64,000 nucleotides of DNA from DASQHW01 sp963837155. Its GTDB lineage: Bacteria; Actinomycetota; Acidimicrobiia; IMCC26256; PALSA-610. The DNA lies in contig CAWIMB010000002.1 in assembly GCA_963837155.1 (NCBI GenBank), positions 2,852,001-2,916,000 on the forward strand. Reading direction: 5' to 3'. Shown here in pieces: positions 9,496 through 18,544 of this stretch; within the stretch, counting starts at the first letter, position 1; each line of letters opens with the position of its first letter. Made by a program: the position numbers and the translations under genes. The notes under the pieces are model-generated. The model ran no database searches. It was not told the origin of the DNA and worked only from the letters and a program-made list of their open reading frames with translations.

Positions 9496-10613
9496 ATGCC
9501 CGATGACGTGCTGGTCGTGGATGCCGACGGACACCTGTGCGAGCCGCCCGACTTGTGGGAGCGCAACCTGCCGCCGGCGCTGCGCGAACACGGCATCCGG
9601 CTGCGGTGGAACGAGTCGACGGGTTACGACGAATGTTGGGTCGAGGATCGCATGGCGACTGACCGCGGCCTCGTCGGCCTCGGCAACGCGGGCGAGTCGT
9701 TTGACGAGTTCGGCAAGGGGCGCCATTACGAGAGCCTGAACCCCGCCGGCTTCGATCCCGCGAGCGCGTCAAGGTGCTCGACGCCGAAGGCATCGACGTG
9801 TCGGTGATGTACCCGGGGCTCGGCCTCAAGCTCGGCGCCGTACGGGACCACGACCTCGCGGTCGAGTCGTGCAAGGTCTACAACGACTGGATCGCGGAGT
9901 GGTGCGCGCAGGCGCCCGACCGCATCATCGGTGTCGGCGCGCTACCGATGCAGGATCCCGCCCGCGCCGCCGACGAGGTGCGGCGCATCGCGCCGATGGG
10001 ATTGAAGGCCGGCTTCGCGCGTCCCAACGCGTATAACGACCGGCCGTTGCATCACCGGTCGTACACGCCGGTGTGGGAAGCGCTCGTGGAGACCGGCTTG
10101 CCGATCGCGCTCCACCCGGCCGGGCTCGCCGACATGCCGGGCGCGTCGCGTGCGCTCGGCAGCCTGATGGCACCCGGCACGCATCACACGCTGATTCTGT
10201 TGTTCGACCAGGAGATAACACTGTCGAACCTCGTGTACGGCGGCGTGCTCGAACAGTTCCCGGAGCTCAAGGTCATCGTGCTCGAGTGCGGTGGCGGATG
10301 GATCGCGCACTGGTTCGATCGACTCGGCGAATTCCTCGAGAGCTACGGCTGGGCCACTCCCCCGCTGTCGTTGACGCCGAAGGAGTACTTCCAGCGTCAC
10401 TGCTGGATCAGTTTCGACCCCGGCGAGACGACCGCGCCGGTGTTGTGGCCGCTCATCGGCAAGGACCGGCTCGTGTGGGCGTCGGACTTCCCGCACAGCG
10501 ACGCGAAGTATCCCGGCGTCGTCGACGAGTTACGCGAGTACACCGAGGAGATGGACGCCGACGCGCGCGCTCGCCTGTTCGGGTTGAACGCCCAGGAGAT
10601 GTACTCCCTGTGA
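9496..10613 (+). CDS. Amidohydrolase family 2 (ACMSD-like) protein, frameshifted
   Basis: ATG 9496 opens MPDDVLVVDADGHLCEPPDLWE, the D-x-D-x-H-x-x-EP start of metal-dependent amidohydrolase/decarboxylases of the ACMSD type. A lost C near 9756-9758 shifts the frame (expected DPRERVKVLDAEGIDVSV); the rest reads through HP (LHPAGLADMPG) and the C-terminal metal motif WASDFPHSDAKYPG to TGA 10613. Corrected length about 372 residues. It overlaps the next gene by four bases. Likely a hydrolase or decarboxylase of a cyclic or aromatic acid; substrate unknown. Confidence 0.83.
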
Positions 10614-12289
10614 TTCAAATGCTGATCCGCGGTGGCACGGTTGTCGACGGCACCGGCGCACCGGCGCGCACCGCTGACGTCGCGATCGACAACGGCCGCG
10701 TCGTCGACGTCGGCCGGGTCGACACCGATGCGGCCGAGACGATCGACGCTGACGGGCTGCTCGTCACACCCGGCTTCGTCGACATCCACACCCACTACGA
10801 CGCCCAGCTCCACTGGGACCCCACCGCGTCGCCCGCGTCGTGGCACGGCGTGACAACGTTGCTGACCGGCAACTGCGGATTCACGATCGCGCCGAGCACG
10901 CCCGACGATCTCGAATGGCTGCTGCTGATGCTCTCGCGCGTCGAGGGCATGAGCGCCGATGCACTGGCGGCCGGCGTGACGTTCACGGGTGGCACGCTCG
11001 CCGATTTCCTCGCCGGGTTCGACGCCAAGCTCGGCGTGAACATGGGCGCCAACGTCGGGCACTGCGCGGTAAGGCGCATGGTTATGGGCGACGAGGCGTC
11101 CGAGCGCACGGCCACCGACGACGAGATCGCGCAGATGCAAGTCCTCGTCCGCGAAGCCTTCGCCCAAGGAGCGATTGGCTTCACGTCGAGCCAGCTCGAC
11201 ATCCACGTGGCGCACGACGGCCGGGGCGTGCCGAGCAACTACGCCGCGCCCGAAGAGCTGATCGCGCTCTCGTCAGTGCTCGCGGAAACCGGCACGGGCT
11301 GCATCGAGTTCATCCCCCGCACGTTCCTCAACGGCTACGACGATGCCGATCGCGAGCTCATGCTCGCGATGGCGCGTGCCTCCGGGCGTCCGCTGCACCT
11401 CAACACCCTCACGCTGCTCCCCCACGCGCCCGAGGGATGGTCACGAAGCCTCGAGTTCGCGCAGGTCGCACACGACGCAGATCTCGAGATCCACCCGATG
11501 TTCGCCACCAACCGGCAGGGCGCGCACTTCGCGCTCGGTTCCACGTTCTTGTTCGACGAGATGCCGTCGTTCCGCGACACGCTCACGTTGCCGGAGCCGC
11601 AGCGATCGGAGCGATTGCTCGATCCCGTGCTGCGCGACCAGTTGCGCAAGGAGATCGCCGACCCGAGCGGTCGCGCGTTCGTGTTCGTCTGGCAGGTCGT
11701 GAGCATCGAAACCGTCGAACGCGCCGAGCACGAGCCGCTCGTCGGACGGAGCGTGTGGGACGTCGCCGAGGAACAAGGCAAGGATCCCCTCGACGTGTTC
11801 CTCGATCTCTCGATCTCGGAAGGGCTGCGCATGCAGTTCGTGCTCGCGGCACCGCCGAGCCCGAAGCGCCGCGCGGTGACCGAGGCCTGCATCCGCTCGC
11901 CGCTCACGATGCCCGGAAGCTCCGACGGCGGCGCGCACCTGTTGTCGTTCTGCGGCGCCGACTACAGCACGCGTCTGCTCGCGGAATGGGTGCCCGACGT
12001 GCTGACGATCGAAGAGGCGGTCGCTCGGCTTACGTCGATACCGGCGCGCGCGTACGGCCTCGCGGGCCGGGGCGCGCTCGTTCCGAGCGCGGCCGCCGAC
12101 GTGCTGTGCATCGACCGGTCGCAGCTCGGGGCGGCCGAGACGCCGCGCTACGTCCGCGACTTCCCGGCCGACAGCGGGCGGTACGTCGTCGACGCGACCG
12201 GCTACCGCGCTGTCATCGTCAACGGCGAGGTGCTGCTGCGCAATGGGGCCGATACCGGGGCCCGGCCCGGTGTCGTGATCCGGTCGTAA
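10610..12289 (+). CDS. N-acyl-D-amino-acid deacylase-like amidohydrolase
   Basis: About 559 residues of amidohydrolase family 3. It begins MLIRGGTVVDGTG, carries the metal-binding H-x-H (GFVDIHTHYDAQLHWDP) and SDGGAHLLSF with the catalytic Asp, and ends with the small beta-sandwich (GYRAVIVNGEVLLRNG). GTG 10610 overlaps the previous stop (GTGA); ATG 10619 is the alternative. Homologues cut N-acyl-D-amino acids or related amides. It is translationally coupled to two ACMSD-like amidohydrolases, so the set may handle one amide or lactam compound. Confidence 0.88.
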   Translation: MIQMLIRGGTVVDGTGAPARTADVAIDNGRVVDVGRVDTDAAETIDADGLLVTPGFVDIHTHYDAQLHWDPTASPASWHGVTTLLTGNCGFTIAPSTPDDLEWLLLMLSRVEGMSADALAAGVTFTGGTLADFLAGFDAKLGVNMGANVGHCAVRRMVMGDEASERTATDDEIAQMQVLVREAFAQGAIGFTSSQLDIHVAHDGRGVPSNYAAPEELIALSSVLAETGTGCIEFIPRTFLNGYDDADRELMLAMARASGRPLHLNTLTLLPHAPEGWSRSLEFAQVAHDADLEIHPMFATNRQGAHFALGSTFLFDEMPSFRDTLTLPEPQRSERLLDPVLRDQLRKEIADPSGRAFVFVWQVVSIETVERAEHEPLVGRSVWDVAEEQGKDPLDVFLDLSISEGLRMQFVLAAPPSPKRRAVTEACIRSPLTMPGSSDGGAHLLSFCGADYSTRLLAEWVPDVLTIEEAVARLTSIPARAYGLAGRGALVPSAAADVLCIDRSQLGAAETPRYVRDFPADSGRYVVDATGYRAVIVNGEVLLRNGADTGARPGVVIRS

Positions 12290-12299
12290 TATCGGGGTC

Positions 12300-13577
12300 A
12301 TGCGCCTCGAGGACATGATCTTGATCAGCGTCGACGACCATGTCGTCGAACCGCCCGACGTGTTCGAGCACCACGTGCCCGCGAAATACAAAGCAATCGC
12401 ACCGAGAATCGAACGCCAGCCCGACGGCACCGACCGGTGGAAGTTCCTCGACTTCGACATCCCCAACGTGGGGCTGAACGCAGTCGCCGGCCGTCCGCCC
12501 GAAGAGTTCGGGATGGATCCAACGAGCTTCGACGAGCTGCGGCGCGGCACGTACGACGTGCAACAGCGGGTGCTCGACATGTCCGCGAACGGCGTGCTCG
12601 GTTCGCTGAACTTCCCGTCGCTTCCCGGTTTCGCGGGGCGGCTGTTCGCGGCGCTCGACGACAAGGACGCCGCGCTCGCGTTGTGCCGTGCGTACAACGA
12701 CTGGCACATCGAGGAGTGGTGCGGCGCCGCGCCCGAACGTTTCATCCCACTTGCGATCCCGCCGATCTGGGACGCGAACGCGATCGCCGACGAAGTGCGG
12801 CGCGTCGCCAAGAAGGGCTGCCACGCGATCACGTTCCCCGAGAACCCGGTGCCGCTCGGGCTGCCGAGCCTGCACTCCGACACGTGGGATCCGTTCTGGC
12901 AGGCGTGCGACGACGAGGGAACGATCGTGTGCATGCACATCGGGTCGTCGTCGAAGCTCGTCATCACCGCGATGGACGCGCCGGTCGACGTGATGATCAC
13001 GTTGCAGCCGATGAACATCGTGCAGGCCGCCGCCGACCTGATCTTCTCGCCGGTGATCCGCAAGTTCCCGAACGTCACGGTCGCGCTCTCCGAAGGCGGG
13101 ATCGGCTGGATCCCGTATTTCCTCGAGCGCCTCGACCATACGTACCTCACGCACAAGGCGTGGACGTACTCCGACTTCGGCGACCGGCTGCCGAGCGAGG
13201 TGTTCCTCGAACGCGTGATCCTCTGCTACATCGAGGACGACTTCGGTGCGCGTCACCGCGCGAGATCGGCACGAGTCGCATCTGCATCGAGACCGACTAC
13301 CCGCACAGCGACGCGATCTGGCCCGAACGCGCCCGAGCGGCTCATGGAAGGGTTCGCGGCAACCGACCTCACCGACGGCGAGATCGACGAGATCACACAC
13401 CAGAACGCGATGCGCTTCTTCCAGTTCGATCCGTTCTCGATCCGACCGCGCGAGAACTGCACGGTCGGTGCGTTACGCGCCGAAGCGTCGGGGCACGACG
13501 TGTCGATCGTTGCCAAGGGCCGGCGCGTCGAGCACGACCACCCGATGACGCTCGCCGGGTTCACCGCCACGGCGTGA
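12300..13577 (+). CDS. Amidohydrolase family 2 protein with internal out-of-frame patch
   Basis: 425 residues as read. Begins MRLEDMILISVDDHVVEPPDVFE with the family metal motif. Between about 13250 and 13325 the protein is nonsense (Arg/Ala/Ser/Thr), while the neighbouring frame reads EIGTSRICIETDYPHSDAIWP, exactly the conserved C-terminal metal motif; a lost base then a gained base (GAAC near 13323) restore the frame. Without correction the essential Asp/His segment is missing. Such paired compensating shifts are typical of sequencing error. Ends TGA 13577, overlapping the methyltransferase start (GTGA). Confidence 0.84.
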   Translation: MRLEDMILISVDDHVVEPPDVFEHHVPAKYKAIAPRIERQPDGTDRWKFLDFDIPNVGLNAVAGRPPEEFGMDPTSFDELRRGTYDVQQRVLDMSANGVLGSLNFPSLPGFAGRLFAALDDKDAALALCRAYNDWHIEEWCGAAPERFIPLAIPPIWDANAIADEVRRVAKKGCHAITFPENPVPLGLPSLHSDTWDPFWQACDDEGTIVCMHIGSSSKLVITAMDAPVDVMITLQPMNIVQAAADLIFSPVIRKFPNVTVALSEGGIGWIPYFLERLDHTYLTHKAWTYSDFGDRLPSEVFLERVILCYIEDDFGARHRARSARVASASRPTTRTATRSGPNAPERLMEGFAATDLTDGEIDEITHQNAMRFFQFDPFSIRPRENCTVGALRAEASGHDVSIVAKGRRVEHDHPMTLAGFTATA

Positions 13578-14330
13578 CACCGACGCCCGATTACGTCGCC
13601 CACAACCGCAGGTTCTGGGACCGTGATGCCGACGCGTACCAGGACACGCACGGCGATGGCCTGGCGCGCGCACCACTCGCGTGGGGCGCGTACCGCATTC
13701 CCGAAGAGGAGCTGCAGGTACTCGGCGACGTGCGCGGGCGCGACGTGCTGGAGCTCGGTTGCGGGGCGGCGCAGTGGTCAGCCGCGCTCGCACCGCTCGG
13801 TGCCAAGGTCGTCGGGATCGATCTGTCGCACGCGCAGTTGACGCACGCACGCGGTGCCGCGTCCGGGTTGCCACTCGTGCTCGGTAACGCTGAGTGGCTG
13901 CCGTTCGCCGACGCGCGCTTCGACATAGTGTTCTGCGATCACGGTGCGATCAGCTTCTGCGAACCCGCGGTCGTCGTGCCCGAATGCGCACGCGTGCTGC
14001 CGCGCGGGCGGGACACTCGCGTTCTGCGCGACCCATCCCCTGCTCGCGCTCACGTGGAATCTCCCCGAGCAACGCCAGACGCGTCGGCTGCAGATTCGGT
14101 TCGACGAGCTCGGCCGCACCAAGTCCCTCGGCGGGACGGTCGATTGGACGTTGCCGGCAAGCGCATGGATACGCCTGCTCCTCGAGCACGGCTTCGAGAT
14201 CGAGGACCTCATCGAGCTGTGCGCGCCGGCAGGAGCGACGACCACCTACGACGACTTCGCACCGCCGAAATGGGCGCGCCGCTGGCCCGCGGAGTGGATC
14301 TGGAAGGCGCGCCGGCGCGGCAATACCTAG
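13574..14330 (+). CDS. Class I SAM-dependent methyltransferase (frameshifted)
   Basis: GTG 13574 (overlap with previous stop) opens VTPTPDYVAHNRRFWDRDADAY. SAM-binding motif I is VLELGCGAAQWSAAL, followed by VVGIDLS and FDIVFCDHGAISFCEP (motif II/III). Near 14005 the frame shifts; the correct continuation is GGTLAFCATHPLLALTW and ends TAG 14330. Corrected length about 252 residues. Methyl acceptor unknown; the four-gene overlap chain 9496-14330 suggests action on the same compound as the amidohydrolases. Its stop shares a CTAG with the convergent gene. Confidence 0.82.
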
Positions 14331-14944
14331 CGCGCGACGAAGGACTCTTCGAATTTCTTCAGTACCGCGGCGCTGCCCGTCTTGGTGCGCACGACGAGGA
14401 AGTATGTCTTCCCCTTCACGGAGACGGCCGAGCCGGCGATTTGATCACCCTGGTAGGTCCCGCGCATCGTGACCGCGGGCGCGCCGCCAACGGTCGTGCT
14501 GCCGGTCCGCGTGACCGTGAAGCCTTGACCGCGTGCATAGCCGGCCAGACCTCCGCCGATGCTGGCACGCCGTTGCGCCGCGTTCGCGCGCCTGAGCCGT
14601 GGTGTGTCGACCTCGAGAAAGACGAATCCGTAGGCCTTGTGCGTCACCTGCGCGGCCGAACCTTGGAGGTCGCGCCCCGCCATCGACACTCGTTGCGCGT
14701 CGACTTCGGCTTCGCCCGGGAGGCGTACCGAGGTGCGGTCGCCGGCGAACGAGAACGGCGCGCCGGTGCCACGCATGTAGCCGTCGAGCACCACGGGCGG
14801 GTTGTTGTCGAGGACCGGACGCAGCGCGTTGTAGGCAACGAAGCCGACGAGCCCGAACAGACCAACGACCACCAGCGTGAAAATGATCTTGAGCGGGCTG
14901 CTGGTCGTCGGGATCCCGGTGTCGCGGCCGGCAAAGGTAGCCAT
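14327..14944 (-). CDS. Single-pass membrane protein, paralogue of upstream gene
   Basis: 205 residues. One membrane helix near 18-40 (LKIIFTLVVVGLFGLVGFVAYNAL), then an outside domain that begins LDGYMRGTGAPFSFAGDRTSVRLPGEAEV and ends GSAAVLKKFEESFVAR. The gene immediately upstream (3 bases away) has the same outside domain (LAGYMDGKGTTYSFPGDTASVRLPEQ ... GSAAVLKEFEKSFELG), so they are tandem paralogues and probably one operon. No known family. Convergent stop shared with the methyltransferase at 14327-14330. Confidence 0.7.
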   Translation of the reverse strand: MATFAGRDTGIPTTSSPLKIIFTLVVVGLFGLVGFVAYNALRPVLDNNPPVVLDGYMRGTGAPFSFAGDRTSVRLPGEAEVDAQRVSMAGRDLQGSAAQVTHKAYGFVFLEVDTPRLRRANAAQRRASIGGGLAGYARGQGFTVTRTGSTTVGGAPAVTMRGTYQGDQIAGSAVSVKGKTYFLVVRTKTGSAAVLKKFEESFVAR

Positions 14945-14947
14945 GGC

Positions 14948-15985
14948 TCAGCCCAGCTCGAACGACTTCTCGAATTCCTTCAGCACTGCGGCGCTGCCCT
15001 TCTTGGTATGCACGAACAAGCCGTAGATCTTGCCCCGCGCGTAGATGAGGACGAGGTCGGCTTGATCGCCTTTCACAGTGCCGTGCAGCGCGCGCGCTGG
15101 TCTTCCGGCGACGGGCGCGTCGCTGGTGCGCTGGATCGAGATACCGGCGACACCGGCGACCGCTTCGATCAGGATTCTCAGCTTCAGACGAACAGATGCC
15201 GCGTCTGCGCGCCGCAACACTTCGCCCTCGTACTTGTAGAACCACATCTCGTACGTGTGATGCTCAACGCCGGCGAGCATGGTCGAGACGCCGTTCGCGT
15301 TGTCAGGCGTCGTGAGCTTCGGCTGCTCGGGCAATCGCACGGATGCCGTGTCGCCCGGGAACGAGTACGTCGTGCCCTTGCCGTCCATGTAGCCGGCGAG
15401 CGCGGCCGGCGTCTTGTTGCCGAAGACGGCCACGGCGGCGACGAGCCCGCCGAACACCAAGACGATGCCGAGGACGACCGACAGCACGATCTTGAGGGCA
15501 AGACCCTTGCGCCGCGGTCGGGCGTAGCCCCCGGCGTTCGGGTCCCATCCCTGCGGTATCGGCGGCGCCCACGCGGGGATCTGCGATGCGGGCGGCGCGC
15601 CCGGCGGCGGTCCCCACGCCGGCGCCGGAGCGGGTGCCGGCGGCGGCGCCTGTTGCACCGGGGCCCAGGCCGGCGCCGGTTGGGGCGCCTGTTCCGGTGC
15701 CCATGCCGGCGCCGAAGGCGGTGGTGCCGGAGCCTCGGGTGCGTAAGCGACGGCCGGTGACGGGGCAGCGGCCTGTCCCGGCTCGCGCACTTCCCACTGC
15801 ACCTGAGACGGCGCCGGGGCGGCGGCCGGGCTCGACGGCTGGGACACGTTCCACTGCGCCGGCGACGGCTCCGGGGTGCCGGGCTCGCTCGTGGCGCGCT
15901 CCACGATCGCAGCGCCGCAGTCATTGCACGAGAACCGCCCCGGCTTGCCCGGGCGGCCACAGATGATGCAGACCCGCTCCCCCAC
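14948..15985 (-). CDS. Zinc-ribbon, proline-rich membrane protein
   Basis: 345 residues from GTG 15985. N-terminal zinc ribbon Cys6-x2-Cys9 ... Cys20-x2-Cys23 (CIICGRPGKPGRFSCNDCG), then about 130 residues of Pro/Ala-rich linker, one membrane helix near residues 168-192 (IVLSVVLGIVLVFGGLVAAVAVF), and the outside domain shared with the downstream gene. The layout of a cytoplasmic zinc ribbon and linker on a membrane anchor is common in actinobacterial envelope proteins; the function of the outside domain is unknown. Confidence 0.72.
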   Translation of the reverse strand: MGERVCIICGRPGKPGRFSCNDCGAAIVERATSEPGTPEPSPAQWNVSQPSSPAAAPAPSQVQWEVREPGQAAAPSPAVAYAPEAPAPPPSAPAWAPEQAPQPAPAWAPVQQAPPPAPAPAPAWGPPPGAPPASQIPAWAPPIPQGWDPNAGGYARPRRKGLALKIVLSVVLGIVLVFGGLVAAVAVFGNKTPAALAGYMDGKGTTYSFPGDTASVRLPEQPKLTTPDNANGVSTMLAGVEHHTYEMWFYKYEGEVLRRADAASVRLKLRILIEAVAGVAGISIQRTSDAPVAGRPARALHGTVKGDQADLVLIYARGKIYGLFVHTKKGSAAVLKEFEKSFELG

Positions 15986-16029
15986 GAGTAGAGATTGTAC
16001 CTTTTGTGGAGATTCCTGGGAAGGGTCTG

Positions 16030-17634
16030 TCAGCGGCGCTCGAAGGTCACGCCCGCCGCCTCGCGATCCCAGGTCGCCGGCGTTACGCCCTCATCCCGGA
16101 GCTGGTACTTCAGCACCCGCCCGACCGGGTTGCGGGGCAGGTCGTCCCGGAACTCGACGTAGCGCGGGATCGCGAAGAACGGCACCCGCTCGGCCACCCA
16201 CCGGCAGAGCTCCTCTTCGGTGAGCGGGGCGCCATCCTGCAGGACGACGGTGACCTTGACGTCGTCCTCGCCGAGCGGACTCGGCACCGCGTGGACCGCC
16301 GCGTCGCGGACGGCCTCGTGGCCATACAGCACCTTCTCCATCTCGAAGCTGGAGATGTTCTCCCCTCGCCGCCGCAACGCGTCCTTCTTGCGGTCGACGA
16401 AGTACAGGTAGCCGTCCTCGTCGAGACGGCCGAGATCGCCGGTGTGGAACCACAGGTTGCGGAGCGCCTCCACGGTCGCGTCCGGACGGTTCCAATAGCC
16501 CGCGAACATCAGGTTCGGCCCGGTCGGCCGGCACACGATCTCGCCGGTCTCACCGGTCGGCACGTCGACGTCGTCGTCGTCGACGAGCTTCACCTCGAAC
16601 TCGTGCCGGTTGGGCTTGCCGGACGCGCCGGGCTTGTTGACCTCGCCGGCGTCGAGCATCGACAGAAGAGATGCTTCGGTGAGTCCGTAGCCGCCGCTGA
16701 ACGTCTTGCAGCCGAATCGTTCCTGCCACGCGCGGTCGGTGTCGGGCGGCATCGGAGCCGCGGCGCACAGCCGCAGCCGGTGCCCTTGTTGGTCGGGATG
16801 GTCGTCCGCGTTCCCGATCAGGATCGCGAGCGAGCCGAGCATGCTCACCATCGTGGCCCCGGTTCGCTTCACCTCCGGCCAGAAGTTGCTCACCGAGAAG
16901 CGGCTTTCGATCGCGGCACTTCCCCCCGTGACCAGCGAGCCGACCACGCACACTGAGATCGCGTTGAAGTGGAACAGCGGGAGCGGCGTGAGCATGATGT
17001 CGTCAGGTTTGCGGTCCCACGTGCGAGCAATCTGGCCGGCGAGGCTCACGATGTAGTTGTGCGAGAGCATGCAACCCTTTGACGGACCGGTCGTGCCTGC
17101 CGTGTAGATGAAGCACGCCAGGTCGCTCGGACGCACGTTCGTGCTGTCGATCGCGTGGTCGGTAACTGTCGCGAGCGCGTCGCCCCACGGGACGGCCGGC
17201 ACGATGTCGATGACCGCGTCGGGCGGATCCACGACGATGACGTGCGTGAGGTCGGGCGTCGTTGCGCGGCTGACAACTTCGACGGCGCGCGACGCAAAGT
17301 CGCCCTGCGCGATGAACACGCGCGCGCCGGCATCGGCAAGTTGATGGCGCAGGAACTCACCTTTGTAGGCGGTATTGATCGGGACCTGTACCCCGCCGAG
17401 CTTCAGCACCGCGAAGAAACTCACGACCTGCTCGGCTCGGTTGCCCAGCAGCGTGGCGACCCGGTCGCCGTGCCCGACACCCATCCCCGCAAGAGCGTGC
17501 GCGAGTCGCGTCGACTCCTCGTCCATCCGTCGTGCCGTGTACTGCTCGCCTTCGAAGTCCAAGTAGAGCGAGTCGGGTTCGTTCCCGAGCCGCTGCGCGA
17601 GCGCCTCGAGCACCGTCATCTGGGGCCGGGTCAT
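16030..17634 (-). CDS. AMP-dependent acyl-CoA synthetase/ligase
   Basis: 534 residues. ANL-superfamily signatures: YTAGTTGPSKGCM (AMP/phosphate loop, near residue 170), GYGLTEAS, WFHTGDLGRLDEDGYLYFVDRKKD and C-terminal RNPVGRVLKYQLR with the catalytic Lys. It activates a carboxylic acid to acyl-AMP and then acyl-CoA. Start ATG 17634 overlaps the stop of the acyl-CoA dehydrogenase gene (ATGA), making a three-gene unit 18545-19679, 17631-18542, 16030-17634. Substrate unknown; context says a CoA-linked acid catabolic step. Confidence 0.9.
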   Translation of the reverse strand: MTRPQMTVLEALAQRLGNEPDSLYLDFEGEQYTARRMDEESTRLAHALAGMGVGHGDRVATLLGNRAEQVVSFFAVLKLGGVQVPINTAYKGEFLRHQLADAGARVFIAQGDFASRAVEVVSRATTPDLTHVIVVDPPDAVIDIVPAVPWGDALATVTDHAIDSTNVRPSDLACFIYTAGTTGPSKGCMLSHNYIVSLAGQIARTWDRKPDDIMLTPLPLFHFNAISVCVVGSLVTGGSAAIESRFSVSNFWPEVKRTGATMVSMLGSLAILIGNADDHPDQQGHRLRLCAAAPMPPDTDRAWQERFGCKTFSGGYGLTEASLLSMLDAGEVNKPGASGKPNRHEFEVKLVDDDDVDVPTGETGEIVCRPTGPNLMFAGYWNRPDATVEALRNLWFHTGDLGRLDEDGYLYFVDRKKDALRRRGENISSFEMEKVLYGHEAVRDAAVHAVPSPLGEDDVKVTVVLQDGAPLTEEELCRWVAERVPFFAIPRYVEFRDDLPRNPVGRVLKYQLRDEGVTPATWDREAAGVTFERR

Positions 17635-18542
17635 ATTGGGCCCGCCGTCATCGCCCCGATGACTTCGGCATGCCGCTCGGCGGAGTCGAAGTGCGTATCG
17701 AGGACCCATGCCCGCTTCAGGTACAGATGCACGTCGACCTCCCACGTGAACCCCATGCCGCCGAACACTTGCGTTGCGGTCTTCCCGTTCGCGATCGCCG
17801 CCTCGCCCGCGATGATCTTCGCCCCGGACACCAACCGGTCGAAGCCGGGACGGTCGGCTCCTTCGTCGAGCTTCGCACCAGCTGCATACACGGCGGCACG
17901 TGCAACCTCTGCGCGCGTCAACATGTCGGCGCACATGTGCTTCACCGCTTGGAACGACCCGATCGGCCGGTCGAATTGCACGCGCTCCTTCGCGTACACG
18001 ACCGCCATCTCCGTCAGGCGGTCGGCGAGCCCGAGCTGGAGCGCGGCCGTGAGCGCCGCGCCGGCGAGGCGCCACTCGCCCAGATCGCGATCGATCCCCG
18101 CGAGCGGCGGGAGCACCTCTGCACACGAAACCGGCGTGAGCGGATCGAGCGGCCACGGCGACGGCTCGGCGCGCACTGCCGTGGCATCCGCGATCTTCGG
18201 CGGATGATTGTCGACGACGATCACGTCGAGCGCATCGAGGTGCTCGATCCAGATCCGCGGCGGATGATTCGACGCCATGCCGGCGATCCGGCCGTCGCCG
18301 AGCAACACCGACGGCACAAGTGGCCCCGGGATGCAGAACCGGCCGAGCTGTTCCATGACCACAACGCAGTCGGCCCACGAGAATCCGTCTTTGCGCAGCG
18401 AGAACACGCCGCCTTGGGCGAGCTCGTCGAACATCGCACGGTCGAACCCGGCCCGCACACGTTCCATTGGGACGCGGGCCCCGAGCAGCGACGCGATGCC
18501 GTCGCGTAGGGCAACCTGGTCGTCAGAAAGCTCGAGGTCCAC
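17631..18542 (-). CDS. Acyl-CoA dehydrogenase, short form
   Basis: 303 residues, shorter than usual (about 380), with a compact middle domain. N-terminus MDLELSDDQVALRDGIASLL; C-terminal helical region shows YAKERVQFDRPIGSFQAVKH and FGGMGFTWEVDVHLYLKRAW, standard flavoprotein dehydrogenase marks. The neighbouring gene 18545-19679 encodes a second, full-length dehydrogenase; such pairs form heteromeric enzymes in steroid-type acyl-CoA dehydrogenases of actinobacteria, which is the likely role here. The two genes are separated by two bases. Confidence 0.86.
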   Translation of the reverse strand: MDLELSDDQVALRDGIASLLGARVPMERVRAGFDRAMFDELAQGGVFSLRKDGFSWADCVVVMEQLGRFCIPGPLVPSVLLGDGRIAGMASNHPPRIWIEHLDALDVIVVDNHPPKIADATAVRAEPSPWPLDPLTPVSCAEVLPPLAGIDRDLGEWRLAGAALTAALQLGLADRLTEMAVVYAKERVQFDRPIGSFQAVKHMCADMLTRAEVARAAVYAAGAKLDEGADRPGFDRLVSGAKIIAGEAAIANGKTATQVFGGMGFTWEVDVHLYLKRAWVLDTHFDSAERHAEVIGAMTAGPI

Positions 18543-18544
18543 GA

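Noticed and set aside
12437..15760. Long open frame of over 1,100 codons on plus strand
   Set aside because: Shadow of real genes in other frames; its composition is Arg/Ala-rich and only the methyltransferase part is a true protein.
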